A stretch of 64,000 bases of DNA, from NCBI GenBank assembly GCA_030374805.1, contig JARGSG010000197.1:1116001-1180000 (forward strand), in the 5' to 3' direction. Shown piece after piece: positions 1 through 10,976 of this stretch (position 1 is the stretch's first letter; every line of letters begins with the position of its first letter). The notes beneath the pieces are model-generated. The model was not told the DNA's origin. It did no database searches and saw nothing but the letters and a program-made list of their open reading frames with translations. The DNA comes from Gracilaria gracilis. Lineage: Eukaryota; Rhodophyta; Florideophyceae; Gracilariales; Gracilariaceae. Position numbers and translations under genes: made by a program.

Positions 1-3000
1 GACTTGGAAACCATGTTACTCTCAGTTGCGTAAGATATACATTCACAAAAGAAGATGGCAGATTCACGCAGAGTCTTGTTGGTAAAGCGTTCCAGGTGAC
101 AGCACCATCGAGAAATGGCTTTTGTCAGGGAAACGGCGTTTCCAGCGAGGTCCACCTAATACATTATTGATTCCTACCTATCAGGAGTTACTCTCGAAGT
201 TTACGAAACTAACGTTCAACAACGTCACTAATGAATGAACAGTTTCAGAACACTCTCAAGTCTGGTATCTTGTTCACTTTTTATGCCGTCATGCCGTCAT
301 GAATGGCGTGGAAAACGAACGTGACTGCGACGTAGTTCTCGTCACTTGGGAAGCAAACATTAGAAGATGAGTCTGTGTAGCTGGATTTGCTGGCTCTAAT
401 CATGACGGCAAAGCATTCGTACAGGTGTGATTGCTGCTAGACACCATGCTCACAAACAGCTGGAAGTCCCGTGGTGCCGCTCATATTTGTCAGTGAGTAA
501 CAGATGTTCTAGTACTTCTGGTATTGACAACTGCTCTTGTATCTTTTTTGAGCGCCATCTCCACTCTTTCTCCGGTCCATGCCCGATGCCATGCAAGGAG
601 TCCTCTTAAGAGCTTCGGTCACGTAATCACTGCCGTGAAACAAACAGTTTGATGATGATGGACGGGTGGACCTTCCATGTGCATTAACATCTGCCCGTGC
701 AAGGATGTGTCCGTCATCCTCATGGTTGCAACGTTCCACTAATCTCTCCCGCTCCAACTACGTCATTCCCCGGTTCTAACGGTCAATAGGATTTATTCTT
801 GTGATTCGTACGAACTCAAAAACCATGAGTTGCTTCTATGAAAAGCGGAGGGGTGAGCACCGAGAAACACGTAATTTGCATCAAGAAACACGATAACGAC
901 TGTTCGGACACGAACAGAAACATGTTACGTTACCAACAACATTTCCTGTGTGCAGACCGCCAAACGGTCGGGTAAACGGTAGTCCTTGTATGATGTGTAT
1001 ATAAACTTCGCAGTCATGTCCCCAAGGAATTTACTCTTTGCTATTGTCGGTGAACGATCTTAGTGTTTTCATACTGCGCTTATTAAGCTGCCTATTTTAT
1101 TTTCCTTTGTATCAACTGTTGGATCTTTTTCATCGTTCTTGCCCCTAATACGAGTAACGGCTTCAGCACTACCTTGTTATTCACATTTTCGAAACCAAGT
1201 TTTGGCGGGGAAAAGTACAAAGGTACTCTAGAGATGCCAGAAGTACTTCGCAGGCAAGGTGAGGTTAATCAGCAAAGCGTGGCTTTTTCTGTCTCAAGTG
1301 CAGTCTGGGGATGTTCCCGCCTTCGTCCGATCTCGTGCGTATCAAAGATTTGTTTGGAGTCGGCTGTCTCGTGACTCACTTAATGGTGGTGTGAATGAAC
1401 CAGTATATTTCTGTTGACTGATATACTAGATACTGCAGAGTCTGCACTGACAGACTCTGCAGTGCAGACGTTTGGCTCTCAAGACGCGCTTTTGGGCACC
1501 GGCAAATTAATAGCTGCGCCTGGGTCATACAAGTTCCGCTATATAACTTTTGTTCTCACAAGCGAAAACATTCCTCAAACGAGTGGGACAACGCTGTATG
1601 CTGCCCAATGGGACACCAACCAAGTCTTGAATCTTTTTTGGCATGAGGAGAATCTGTATGTCTCGAGCCCGTTTCAGGATATTGACTGTGAAAGTTTATC
1701 GCTATGCCACCTTAATTCATCATCAGAAATGAAGTCACGCCATTAGAATTAATGGGACACATTCGAGTCCACAAGCAGCCATACCCAAACGACAAACTTC
1801 GACGTCGCTGGACCGATCTGCGCTTTTGGTGAGGGAGTGAGGGAGGCGTGGTACAATATTTCTAGCAGGGAGAGCTCTGAATCACCTCAAGACTTTGCCC
1901 CGCTCTTTTCCGTCGCCACAAGGTTTTTTAGTGCCAATTCACGTCGCCATGACGCAAAAGCTATGCTCCGAAGAATCGTTTATTCTCTTCTCTCTCTCTC
2001 TCTCTTTCCCTCTCTAGTGGTTGTGAGCGAGCTTTTGTAGATACTACAGTCGAGCCTTTATGTCGTGGATCTCATGATTACTGCGGCATGCTTCTATATA
2101 CGACAAGGTGTTTCAGGGCTCCTCTGTTTTGGGCTCCAATCCTCGAGTTCAGCTCTATGTCATTTTCCCTGCTCCACACTTCGGGCCCAAAGCGGACTCT
2201 TGCTGGGCATATCATTCTATGGTTTCTTCGTCTTCTTCTCTCTAATTACGGAAGGAAGTGCGTATCAATGATGTAAATCCTGAGGATCATCCGGAGTAGC
2301 CTTCTGGTGATTACGTTGAACGCCCGGGGGCGACAAATCTTGGCATTCTTGAGGTTGAAAACTGATGGGCTCCGGAGCTCCTCGTTGATCCTCATAGTCA
2401 CCACATGACCATGGCTGTAGTGGGAGTTTTGACTTCATTCTTCTTGCCTTGTACTGCTAGGCAGCATACTAGCACACTTGCGATCAAGCAACAACCCATT
2501 CCCATCCATCCTGAATTCAGTTCATGGGCAACACGGTGATACGGAATAGGGGTGTTACAAACACTAGGCCCAGTTGTTGGCCTGCAATCACCCGTTACAT
2601 GTCCAGCTTGCCGTCTGACATAGCTTATCAAGAGCCTGTAACAGCGCTGTAGAAAACTGGTTGGCTCTTCATCAAAGGTTGAAGTATTGTGAAAACTTTA
2701 ATCGAGGCTAAGTATAAGCCCTTGTGTTTACCTTTTGTTCAAAAAGGTCTCCTTCGAATTAGACCACATCACGAGGATAAGCTGTAAACGTTGTGGGTAT
2801 AGTACAAAGGCACGGCAGGAACGAAAAACCCCAGGTGCCTTAATGTGGAACATAGAGCTTCGAAACGCCTTTACCATGTGTCTTGTAATGCGGAAAATGT
2901 AAAAAGTGTATGTCACGTTCCTGGATACATCAGACCCCAGTCTCGAAAGTAATGAGTTTCGATTTGAGAAGGGTATGACGAAAAGGCCTGGCAAATATGT

Positions 3001-3366
3001 TCCTCGGAGTGGAACAATTGAAAACGTTCCAACTTGCTAGATTGTGAGCCAACAACATGAAGAGAGACCCATGTCACTTCCCGTCCAAAAGCGGGAAGGT
3101 GAGCACAAGCCTGCCCGTCTCCCATAACTGTCACACTACAAGTGCACTTGGCGCGAAAGTCCACACAGAGTCACGAGACAACTGCAGTCTCGATAAACAG
3201 CATACATCTCGAACGAAAATCTCATTTACAAAGGAGAGTCAGTCTTCAGTTATCGAAAGTCTAATGGAACAGCTATGTTGCTACCGCAATCAAGAGCAAA
3301 CTACTGCTTTCTAAAATCGTTACTGGTATCACTCATAAAATGTGTTACAATGTGGGAGCATGAAAC
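1..3366. other. Gene-poor stretch
   Basis: I see no reading frame that resembles a gene here. The open frames are all under about 110 codons, overlap each other on both strands, and show no recognisable domain or convincing signal peptide. The stretch holds a perfect palindrome near 1.43 kb and a short CT-rich run near 1990-2006. It may contain 3' flank of the Hint gene on the minus strand, since that gene ends at 3367. Confidence 0.6.
1432..1463. repeat. Perfect inverted repeat, 13-bp arms
   Basis: The arms at 1432-1444 and 1451-1463 are exact reverse complements (core CTGCAGAGTCTG) around a 6-base spacer. No gene neighbour explains it. It could be a hairpin in a transcript, a protein-binding dyad, or a remnant of a small inverted-repeat element. 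Confidence 0.7.
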
Positions 3367-5223
3367 TCAAATAGAGCGTAGAATTATATATCGGGCGGCA
3401 ATAAGGCAACGAGGTGCGGCGGTCATCATCCCCCTCAACTTTCGCACAAGCCCAGCCCCAGAGCGTTCGTGTAACCAATGTACCCTACTCAGAAGAGAGC
3501 GTCCCAGTTTCGAGTTGTTGTACAAAGCTCGCAGCGGCGTCAACATAGCTACTGCCATGGGCTTCGGTATGATGTCAGTATAGGCGGATACAATGATGCC
3601 GTCGACTGACAGAGTGCCAGACATAGTAATAGGAGAGTACATTCCTTGCATCACATGGTCTTCGACGGCCAGTACTAGTGCAAGACCACCCTGATCAGTG
3701 AAGAGCTTGTCACCGACAGCCACAAGTCGAGCTGGCAAGTCACCACGCCCAGCGACTGGGAGCAAATGTGAATCACTTATATGCAACGTATATGTACGCT
3801 GCCGGGATGTTTCAAAGCTTTTGGCTATTATCCTCTTGTAAATTGCCCATTGTGACAAAGACTTGTGACCGAAAAAGAACACGTCCGAAGCAACCGAGCC
3901 AGAACTATGAACCACCGCATCCCCGAAATTCAACTCACTCATACGTTTGGGCTGAGCATGCCCCAGAGGCGTTACTATTTTAACCATTGATACGGCTGGG
4001 AAACACGAGTCCTTTTCGTTCACGTTCACTGTGGAGTTGCCTCGAGGACACACCACCGACTCTTGCGAGATATCGCATTTGCAACCAGATTCCAAGCATG
4101 ATATCGTGCAACATTCCTTATTGATGACCTCTTGGCTGAAGACCGTGCCAGTAAGGTCGATGTCCTTGTTCGCTATAGATACATTAATGAACATGATCCC
4201 TTCTAAGAACTTTGCCCCAGCAAGCGTAACTTTGGTTGTGTTGATGTCGGCCACCGTCTTCCCGTCCACGGTCGCATCTCGCAGAGAAAAGGTGCTGCAT
4301 ACATCATCTGCATAGGAAGTCACGTTTCTGACAACGAGGTTGACGATGTCTGAATTTGAGAGATCGATGTAGTTTCTTACCTTCACGTCTAGGAGGTCAA
4401 GGCCAGTAATTTGGGTTTGATCGCAGTAGAAACCATCTGTGAAGGAGACGTTCCTAAACATCGCTGTTTGCATTGAAATCTTCTTTTTTGGGATTTCGTC
4501 GTCCCCAACCTGCTCGTGACAGGTCAAGCCAGCGATTCTCGACGACTCAACTTCCAGTTCAACAACTGAAGCACTTTGTAGGCGAATGTATCCGGATCCC
4601 ATCGTGTGATGAATCAGAGCGCGACTAAGAGACATGTCGGACATGAGGATCTCGCCTCCGTCTTTCGCGGTACCATTGCTGGAACTGGATCCAAGAGTTG
4701 AGTGAGAGATAGTCATTCGTTTCACGTCACCTGTGCTAAACTGCATCTGATTCTTGAAGGTACAGTTCTTGAAGGTGACATTGTCTATCGCAAAATTCTT
4801 GAACATGACGTCAAGCGAACTTTCGAAGGTACAGTCTTCAAATACCACATTGTGCATGGTAGTATGCGTGAACATTGCCTTCTCCTTCTCGTTCCTTTTT
4901 TGAGCTCTGAAAGCACAAGCTTTGAAAGAAACATCGTTCCAAGTCGTACCGTCAAGAGGGTCATCTCGTTCAGCTGGGAAAAGAAAACTACAATTGGTAA
5001 AACGTGTTCTCTTGATAACGGACTTAGTGAATACCCAGTTGTGTGTTCGATTCGTGAAGTGTTCGTCCTGAAGGCAGAGATTGAAGAAGAAGCCCTTGCT
5101 GCCTTGGTTTCCTATATCAGCGGGCCCTTCACAATGCCAATAGCTGATTTCAGCGATGCTCTGATGCACAAGGCATAGGATAGTAGAAATGAAGAGCGAA
5201 ATACGGAGGAATAGGTACGCCAT
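3367..5223 (-). CDS. Secreted beta-helix-like protein with C-terminal hedgehog-type Hint domain
   Basis: This 618-residue protein starts with a typical signal peptide (about residues 1-24, hydrophobic core LRISLFISTILCLV). That is why I chose the Met at 5223, although the frame stays open to 5493. Residues about 60-365 carry loosely repeated motifs such as NVTFKNCTFKN and NVVFEDCTF, resembling pentapeptide-like right-handed beta-helix repeats, with many N-glycosylation sequons. A cysteine-rich strip (about 371-392) precedes the Hint domain. The Hint domain opens at Cys407 (CFPAV), keeps the GD pair (434-435), a Hint-block His486 in SDSHLLPV (Ser where many have Thr), and the hedgehog-like closing block GMYSPITMSGTL (527-538). 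In hedgehog proteins this domain performs N-to-S acyl shift, self-cleavage and ester or sterol transfer. Here self-processing on the secretory path is an inference. The tail after residue 550 resembles the region that follows Hint in Hog proteins, but sterol transfer cannot be judged. Confidence 0.85.
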   Translation of the reverse strand: MAYLFLRISLFISTILCLVHQSIAEISYWHCEGPADIGNQGSKGFFFNLCLQDEHFTNRTHNWVFTKSVIKRTRFTNCSFLFPAERDDPLDGTTWNDVSFKACAFRAQKRNEKEKAMFTHTTMHNVVFEDCTFESSLDVMFKNFAIDNVTFKNCTFKNQMQFSTGDVKRMTISHSTLGSSSSNGTAKDGGEILMSDMSLSRALIHHTMGSGYIRLQSASVVELEVESSRIAGLTCHEQVGDDEIPKKKISMQTAMFRNVSFTDGFYCDQTQITGLDLLDVKVRNYIDLSNSDIVNLVVRNVTSYADDVCSTFSLRDATVDGKTVADINTTKVTLAGAKFLEGIMFINVSIANKDIDLTGTVFSQEVINKECCTISCLESGCKCDISQESVVCPRGNSTVNVNEKDSCFPAVSMVKIVTPLGHAQPKRMSELNFGDAVVHSSGSVASDVFFFGHKSLSQWAIYKRIIAKSFETSRQRTYTLHISDSHLLPVAGRGDLPARLVAVGDKLFTDQGGLALVLAVEDHVMQGMYSPITMSGTLSVDGIIVSAYTDIIPKPMAVAMLTPLRALYNNSKLGRSLLSRVHWLHERSGAGLVRKLRGMMTAAPRCLIAARYIILRSI

Positions 5224-6467
5224 TATGGAAAGCCTTTCGAAGGGAACGATGGTACATAGGCTGACAGCCACCCTTGTTTTGACTTGAAGCTGTGGAATAG
5301 ACTGGAGCCCTCGTCCACCGTTTTGCACAGCGAAGAACGCACTGAAGCTGGCTTGGTAAAGCGAAACGTGGAGGAGGTACAAAACGTTCTGGGTCAAGAT
5401 CGTAACAAGCCAGAGCACTGAAACAATTGTTGGGCTGCACTCCTCGGTGTACTCTGCGTACGCTTTCGTTTTGAGAAATCTCTTGTCCAACACTGTTTAG
5501 TTCTCGTTCAAAGAGTGGGCCTGGATTCAAAGAACCGATTCAATCATATTGAATTCTTGAACATCTGGACAGAACTTGGCTCGGAGGAGACGAATGTTGA
5601 TGAACACAGATACAAATGAAGAGCGTACACCCACTACTGACATGAAAGGAGAGCATAAGCTCAGTCCAAATTGGTTTTGCACCCCGTAGAGGAAACAAAA
5701 TCTCTCTTGCTGCTCCTCATACTTCCACACTGCGGTTACTGGAAAGCAGCTCTACAGGTACCAACGGTACACAAGCTGTCGTCAAGCTCACGAATTACGT
5801 GTCCAAGCAGTAAACTATCGACAACGGCTTGAATGCAAACATGCGAACTCCGACTCAACTCTGCCTTTTTGGAAGCACATGGATTTCATCAAAGTGAATT
5901 GTCCGCAAACACCCAAGCTTCGGAGTTGCGTATCAGAGTAATGCAAAACCTACAGAAAACAGCCCGAAAAACACGTCTTTTGATGGCGTAGAAGCCCGCA
6001 GCTTTTGCACGCAGCTGAGGCAAAGAATGCTTCGTGAAGAAGTTGCGTGCAAGTTTTGGGCAAGCCCGAAATCATCTCTCCTGGCCTTTCTCAGTACTCC
6101 TGGTGTGATAATATAGAAGCAAAGACCCTAGGCTACAATCAAACCACGCTTGTCTTAAGTTTTGCTCTTGCCGTAAAGGTCCTGGCTGACAAACGCTAAA
6201 CAAGAACTGAAATAGGGGAAGGGGTTTTGTTTTGTGTGGTATAACCCTATTTGATGCGCTACGTTCGCTTGAGCTTCTTTTCCTTGAGTGCTGACGAGGA
6301 GATTTGAAAGAATCACCTTCTTCAAGGTTTTAACGTGTACAAGAAAAGTGTATGGTGATTAGGACTTGGCATTTCTTCTGTTTTGCGGATACCAACCTTC
6401 AATTACTACATTGAAGTAGAACGTTGTATTCAATAAGTTTTCTCACTTCAAGAAGGGCCATTGCGAA
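5224..6467. other. Upstream region of the Hint gene, no gene
   Basis: No convincing gene. The first part should hold the promoter and 5' leader of the minus-strand Hint gene. One copy of the recurrent 11-bp motif TACCAACGGTA lies at 5759-5769, about 540 bp upstream of that gene's start. An alternative upstream start for the Hint gene at 5493 is open but would bury the signal peptide 90 residues inside the protein. Confidence 0.5.
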
Positions 6468-6893
6468 ATGGATCTGTCAAACACTAATAGCTTGACGAGC
6501 ACCCCTTCTGACCCACGCCTACTACGCACGGTTCGAGTGGACTCTGAAGAGCCTTGGGGAAATGAAAGTGAACGAAAGAACTCCATGGAAGAGCTCGAAC
6601 CCATTTTAGGTACGAACGCACCCAAAGTAGAGAAGGAAAACAGTTGTGTAGAAGTGCAAGGAGAATTTGCTGGAAGAAGTGCCAATGGAATGAATACTGA
6701 AACAAAGAATAATCGATGGCCAGATCGGGAGGTTTCTCGCAGGTCTTTTCTTGAGGCTGATGAAAACTACTGGAAGAGAAAGAAGGCATGCATAGACCTG
6801 CATATGGGTGAAGCGTTTGCGAGAAGGTTGAAGGAGAACTATAGAACCCCCAAGAAACGTCATCAGAACGGTGAAGAGCAGCCAAAAATTTAG
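6468..6893 (+). CDS. Small hydrophilic hypothetical protein
   Basis: This is an open frame of 141 codons with a fair start context (GCGAAATGG). The product is rich in Lys, Arg, Glu and Ser, with no signal peptide, membrane segment or domain that I recognise. A frame of similar length overlaps on the other strand, so coding status is uncertain. The amino-acid make-up (balanced charge, low Cys, no long hydrophobic runs) is more protein-like than the surrounding chance frames. It could also be an exon of a larger gene or a chance frame. Confidence 0.3.
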   Translation: MDLSNTNSLTSTPSDPRLLRTVRVDSEEPWGNESERKNSMEELEPILGTNAPKVEKENSCVEVQGEFAGRSANGMNTETKNNRWPDREVSRRSFLEADENYWKRKKACIDLHMGEAFARRLKENYRTPKKRHQNGEEQPKI

Positions 6894-7676
6894 ATGCAGA
6901 TACAGGTATAGATGGCTGCTAACTAGGAAGCGGGGTATGAATACTGTTCTAGGAGCTCGCCCGAGCAGGGCTTCGCGTTCAGAAGGAGACACAGAACGGA
7001 ATTTGGCCTTCGTGAGGCCGCCTTCCTGGAGAACGAGCACTTGGATCAGTTTCTCTGCCTTCGACTAAGAGCGCCATCGGAGCATGTGCGTCATTCATGG
7101 TCTGAGTCGACAGGAGACGAACCCAGGGCAGAACGGCCCCTCGTGCGCGGTCCACGCAGATTATCTTGCTCATCTCTCCTTGGCTACTGCTGTTGAACGG
7201 TAAACAATGAATAGAGGACTCGTCCGTTTCGTTTCTACGACACGAATTTGAACATGGTTAACCTGCACTAAAAACGTCTGAGAAGAACGATACTCGCATG
7301 TCTTTAAAGCACATCCATGTGCGGTGACGGGGCATGCTTGCATGAGATACGCGCGAAACTGCGTCAACGCCTCAACGAGGAGCGTTACCTGCGTTGCTCG
7401 CGATGGAACCACGGTCCAAAACTCAAGCAAGAACAGAGAAGGCACGGAACTCTAATCGTTATCGAAGATATCATGCGATCCAAGGAGATCGGCAGCGCCA
7501 AGCAATACGGGCGCGCACACCGTTTGCGCGCCAAAAAGCTTCGCCTCCGCGAGGACGGAGCTCACGTGAGTTGCGTGACATGACACGTGCCGCGCCGCGC
7601 TTGTCACGAGGGCTAACACAAACTGAATGCACCAACCGCATAGCGTGTCATTGTTGCCATTCCGCCAGCTGCGTCT
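6894..7676. other. 3' flank of peroxidase 1, no gene
   Basis: No gene seen. Short overlapping frames on both strands have no recognisable content. The last part is probably the 3' untranslated region of the minus-strand peroxidase ending at 7677. Confidence 0.5.
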
Positions 7677-9686
7677 TCACCAGTTGCCAAAGCTCTTGAA
7701 GAACACCTTCCCGCTCAACTCCCACCGTCTAATGTTGGTGTTTCTCACAATGATATCCTTCAAACAGCTGTTTCGCCTCCAGAAAAGGCGCCTTACCCTC
7801 GGAAGTGCCTGAAGGAAGCTGGGGAATCTCCCGTTCAAATAGTAGAAGCGATCCCCATCCCGCAGATTTTCGAATTGTCTCGTCCAAACTGCGACCATAG
7901 TGGGACCCAATGAGCTTCCGCGCACGTGATCTTCTGCAACCATTCCAACCCAAGCCTCAACCTTGTTCACATCGCCGCCATACACCGTAGAAAGCGTGGA
8001 AGCAACGTTCATATTCTTCGTGATGTCAAAGAAAGACTTGTGTTTCTGCAAACCCAATCTTGCCCGAATCGCGTTCAGTGTTGGGATAGCGTGGTCTCTT
8101 CCACGCTGCAGGTTCAAAGAGATTAAGTCAAACGCGAATCCTTCTTCCGGTACACCGGTAAACAAGAAGTTCCTCAGCGCGTCATGAACAAAAACGTCTA
8201 CCTCTTGAGCTCTTGTGATAGCAGCACCCCGAATAAATGTTTCTAGATTCTTGAATTGCTTTGCTGTGCGGAAAAACATCTTGTTCAGCGGAAATGGTGG
8301 GAGAGGCCGGTTACCCCATGCAGCACGGTTAACTCGATTTCCAACCATAGTGTGCCCAACGCGAAAGGCTGCCGTGCTGAACACATCTAGAATCGCAATG
8401 TTCTTGTAAAACTTGAAGCCAGTGTACGGTTTAAGTCGGCGACCAACCATAGCAGGGAAGTACTCTTCAAACACAATCTTCTGAAACTGTGCAATATTGA
8501 TCATCCTGGCTAGTTCAAACAGCAGACCATCGTCAGAGATGACAAAATATCGCTTCAGTTCGTCACAAATCGAATTGTGTTCCCTCATGAATATGGTGTG
8601 CAAAGCAGTGAGCACAGGATGTTCATTTGCGCGATGATCACCAGCAAGGAAATAATCAGCACCGGCAGTTGGAGCATTCGAGAACCCTAGCGTGTTCAAC
8701 GGCAGTAGATTTCCGCTTGAAACCTTCAACTTTCCATCCTTGAATGAGCGTAGTGCATTAGCACGAGCTTCATCAGGACCATACACCGAAGCTAGATCCA
8801 GTGCAGAAGACAACGAGTTGATCGGCCGTTCCGCTTTAGACTTCGGTGCGAACTTTCTCGAGTTCGGAGCACCCACTGTGGCACCCACCGGGACAGGACG
8901 CGCGGCATTTATTTCACTGTTAGCAGCGACAGCAACTTCATCAAAGTCCTGCGCCTGTCGCGACAGTTGTTCAAGAGATGTAGGTGCAACCTTTGCAGCA
9001 CTACCGTCTTGGCTTGTAGCACTTGCAACAGTTTGGACCGACGCTCCTGGGGTGTCCGACAGCAGCTTCGCATCTTCTTGCACGAGTTGCGGGATTTGGG
9101 ACGCAACTTTTGCCTGTGACGAACCGAACACGCTGAGGACATCCACTTTTGCACGCTCGCTTCGTCGAAACTGCAACACTCCACCGGAGAAGTTGGAGAA
9201 GATGGGATCGTCTTTTGGGATGGGAATGTTCATGGACTCATCACTTGCAGGACTTGCCACGAATGTGTGGTCAATAAACTGACCGAAGAACACGACAAGC
9301 TCGTTGAGCCATCTGTCATTAAGGATGTCCCTCGATTGTTTACAAACCTTGTTTGAAATCAGGCGGGCAGACGGTAAACCCTTTCCAGTCGGAAACTTGG
9401 ATGAATGCTGAAAGAACAAGGAAGACTGTGCCCGAGATGTAGACCCCCACAGCTTGAAGATAGGGTTGGTGCAGACGCCGTTGAAGGTGCGGAAGAACGA
9501 CGTGCACGGATTGGTGACTCGCTTCTTTTCCACGGGGGAAGCAGGCTGTACGGGGGCCAATTGCGCCGCGAAGAGCTGCGCTTGTGCCTGTGCCGGTGCC
9601 CGTGGCGCGGCGTTCTCACGTGGCGCCTGGGCGAGCGCGAGCGCGAGCAGAAAACAGAAGACAAGAGTAGACGCGAGGGGCGCCAT
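7677..9686 (-). CDS. Secreted animal-type haem peroxidase 1, with a ~100-residue insert
   Basis: This 669-residue protein begins at the Met at 9686 because a clear signal peptide follows (LASTLVFCFLLALALAQA). The frame is open to 9839, but that extension has no such feature. The catalytic set of the animal (cyclooxygenase/myeloperoxidase) superfamily is present. The distal block GQFIDHT gives Gln136, Asp139 and His140. The block DHRANEHPVLTALHT gives Arg352 and Glu355, and the proximal His445 lies in AFRVGHTMVGN. LQRGRDH is also kept. Asp139 and Glu355 match the residues that form ester links to haem in mammalian enzymes; the Met that gives the sulfonium link in myeloperoxidase is His here. 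Residues about 181-284 are an Ala/Ser/Gln-rich, probably disordered insert missing from the neighbouring paralogue. Expected role: hydrogen-peroxide-dependent oxidation of halides or phenolics outside the cell or in the secretory path. Confidence 0.93.
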   Translation of the reverse strand: MAPLASTLVFCFLLALALAQAPRENAAPRAPAQAQAQLFAAQLAPVQPASPVEKKRVTNPCTSFFRTFNGVCTNPIFKLWGSTSRAQSSLFFQHSSKFPTGKGLPSARLISNKVCKQSRDILNDRWLNELVVFFGQFIDHTFVASPASDESMNIPIPKDDPIFSNFSGGVLQFRRSERAKVDVLSVFGSSQAKVASQIPQLVQEDAKLLSDTPGASVQTVASATSQDGSAAKVAPTSLEQLSRQAQDFDEVAVAANSEINAARPVPVGATVGAPNSRKFAPKSKAERPINSLSSALDLASVYGPDEARANALRSFKDGKLKVSSGNLLPLNTLGFSNAPTAGADYFLAGDHRANEHPVLTALHTIFMREHNSICDELKRYFVISDDGLLFELARMINIAQFQKIVFEEYFPAMVGRRLKPYTGFKFYKNIAILDVFSTAAFRVGHTMVGNRVNRAAWGNRPLPPFPLNKMFFRTAKQFKNLETFIRGAAITRAQEVDVFVHDALRNFLFTGVPEEGFAFDLISLNLQRGRDHAIPTLNAIRARLGLQKHKSFFDITKNMNVASTLSTVYGGDVNKVEAWVGMVAEDHVRGSSLGPTMVAVWTRQFENLRDGDRFYYLNGRFPSFLQALPRVRRLFWRRNSCLKDIIVRNTNIRRWELSGKVFFKSFGNW

Positions 9687-10976
9687 GTTTGTGAGGGCGA
9701 AGAAGAGAGGCGAGATGTAAGAGACTGCATTAGGCCGAGCGAGAGGGCGCTCCCCTTTAAACGCGCAGCGGACGACGAGTAAAGCTGGATATCTGAATGC
9801 TGTTGGGCGGGGAAATGTACAGAGTGATATGAATGGCACGAGAGATAGGCACTGCGTGGCATAGGATGTTGTGGAAGACCGAGCTGTTTACACAGAGAAG
9901 GTTTTGGGGCGTGGGTAGTGGGTGCCTGTTTGAGACGGGCTTGGGTTCGGGAATGCGAGGGTTGGCAACAAGGTGGGGGGTTCTTCTGTAAAGTATTTGT
10001 AAGGCGGGTGAATTGAAGCAATGTAAAAGAACGCAATCACTTGGCGGAAGATACATGGCGGGAGCGCTGGTTGCCTCTTCCGGAGAACTGATTTGTTGCG
10101 CGAGCTGGCTGGTGGGGCGACGAAGGGATCAGAGGGAGATGGCAACAAAAAATGATGACGAGGTTGTTTTGGGCGAGGTTTACGTCGACAGCAGGGGTGA
10201 CGCATGGTAAGAAGATGTGGACGATTGTGCTGAGTATTGGACGACACTCAAGTTAACGTGTGTAAGGTCATGTGATCCTAACGACGCGTGCGGGAGTGGA
10301 GGAGTCTCCCAGGTTTGTCGGGAGTGGTGAACAGCCATAAGAGGTAACCTACCTTCGGTATGTGTGAGAGAGGGCAAAGATGCTGAGAGAAACCATGGAA
10401 GATCTGGTCAAAAATCATCACGAGTCTGTGCACTGACGATCAAGACCATGAGTTGTTCGATTGCGCAATAGACTTCCACGTAAGGTTAAACGAAAGGCTC
10501 CAGCGTAGATCAAAGGGGGTTTTGAGACCAGTGTCTGCAGTGCCAACTTACGCTTGGTAGATATCTATGAACTGTGTAGCTCTATCTAGCAGCGGAAATA
10601 TTGGAGGTCGTGTTTGCTGGGGAGGCGTGAGGGCTGACTTCAGATTCTGAAGTTGAGAACCTCTGACGCCAGGTGCAGAGGGGACGGGGTTCGTCTGCGC
10701 TGCACCAACAAAGATACAGGATGGAGAGCGCAGTGATCTGGCGGGCCGCCCACGTAGCACGGCGGGTGCCACGTGTTGCGCCACGGCTCCGTGTGCTTGT
10801 ACCGGGCCAGGCGCTGAATCGTCCGCTCCGCGCCAAACAGCAATGACCAGCCTAACGCTGCAGCCTTCCCGGACACCAGTCAGCCACACACGAAAAGTAA
10901 CAACAACAGTCAGCAGTCATAGCTTTTATCTTCAGGTTACATGCGGAAAAAAAAGGAGCTTGGCCCCTCAGCTCTA
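9687..10976. other. Intergenic region between the two peroxidases
   Basis: This carries the promoter of peroxidase 1. A minus-strand TATA-like box (TTTAAA) lies at 9756-9761, about 70 bp before the start codon. The distal part should hold the 3' end of peroxidase 2. No further gene is visible; the frames of 100-225 codons on either strand near 9.4-10.2 kb are antisense or upstream shadows. Confidence 0.55.

Noticed and set aside
1414-1746. Open frame of 110 codons in the first gene-poor region
   Set aside because: It begins within the palindrome, has no recognisable motif or signal peptide, and is no longer than other chance frames nearby.
8692-9282. Plus-strand frame of 196 codons within peroxidase 1
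   Set aside because: It lies opposite the Ala/Ser-rich insert of the peroxidase; codon bias on the other strand explains its length.
9359-10036. Minus-strand frame of 225 codons overlapping the start of peroxidase 1
   Set aside because: It is another frame of the signal-peptide region and promoter, Ser/Pro/His-rich, with no domain.
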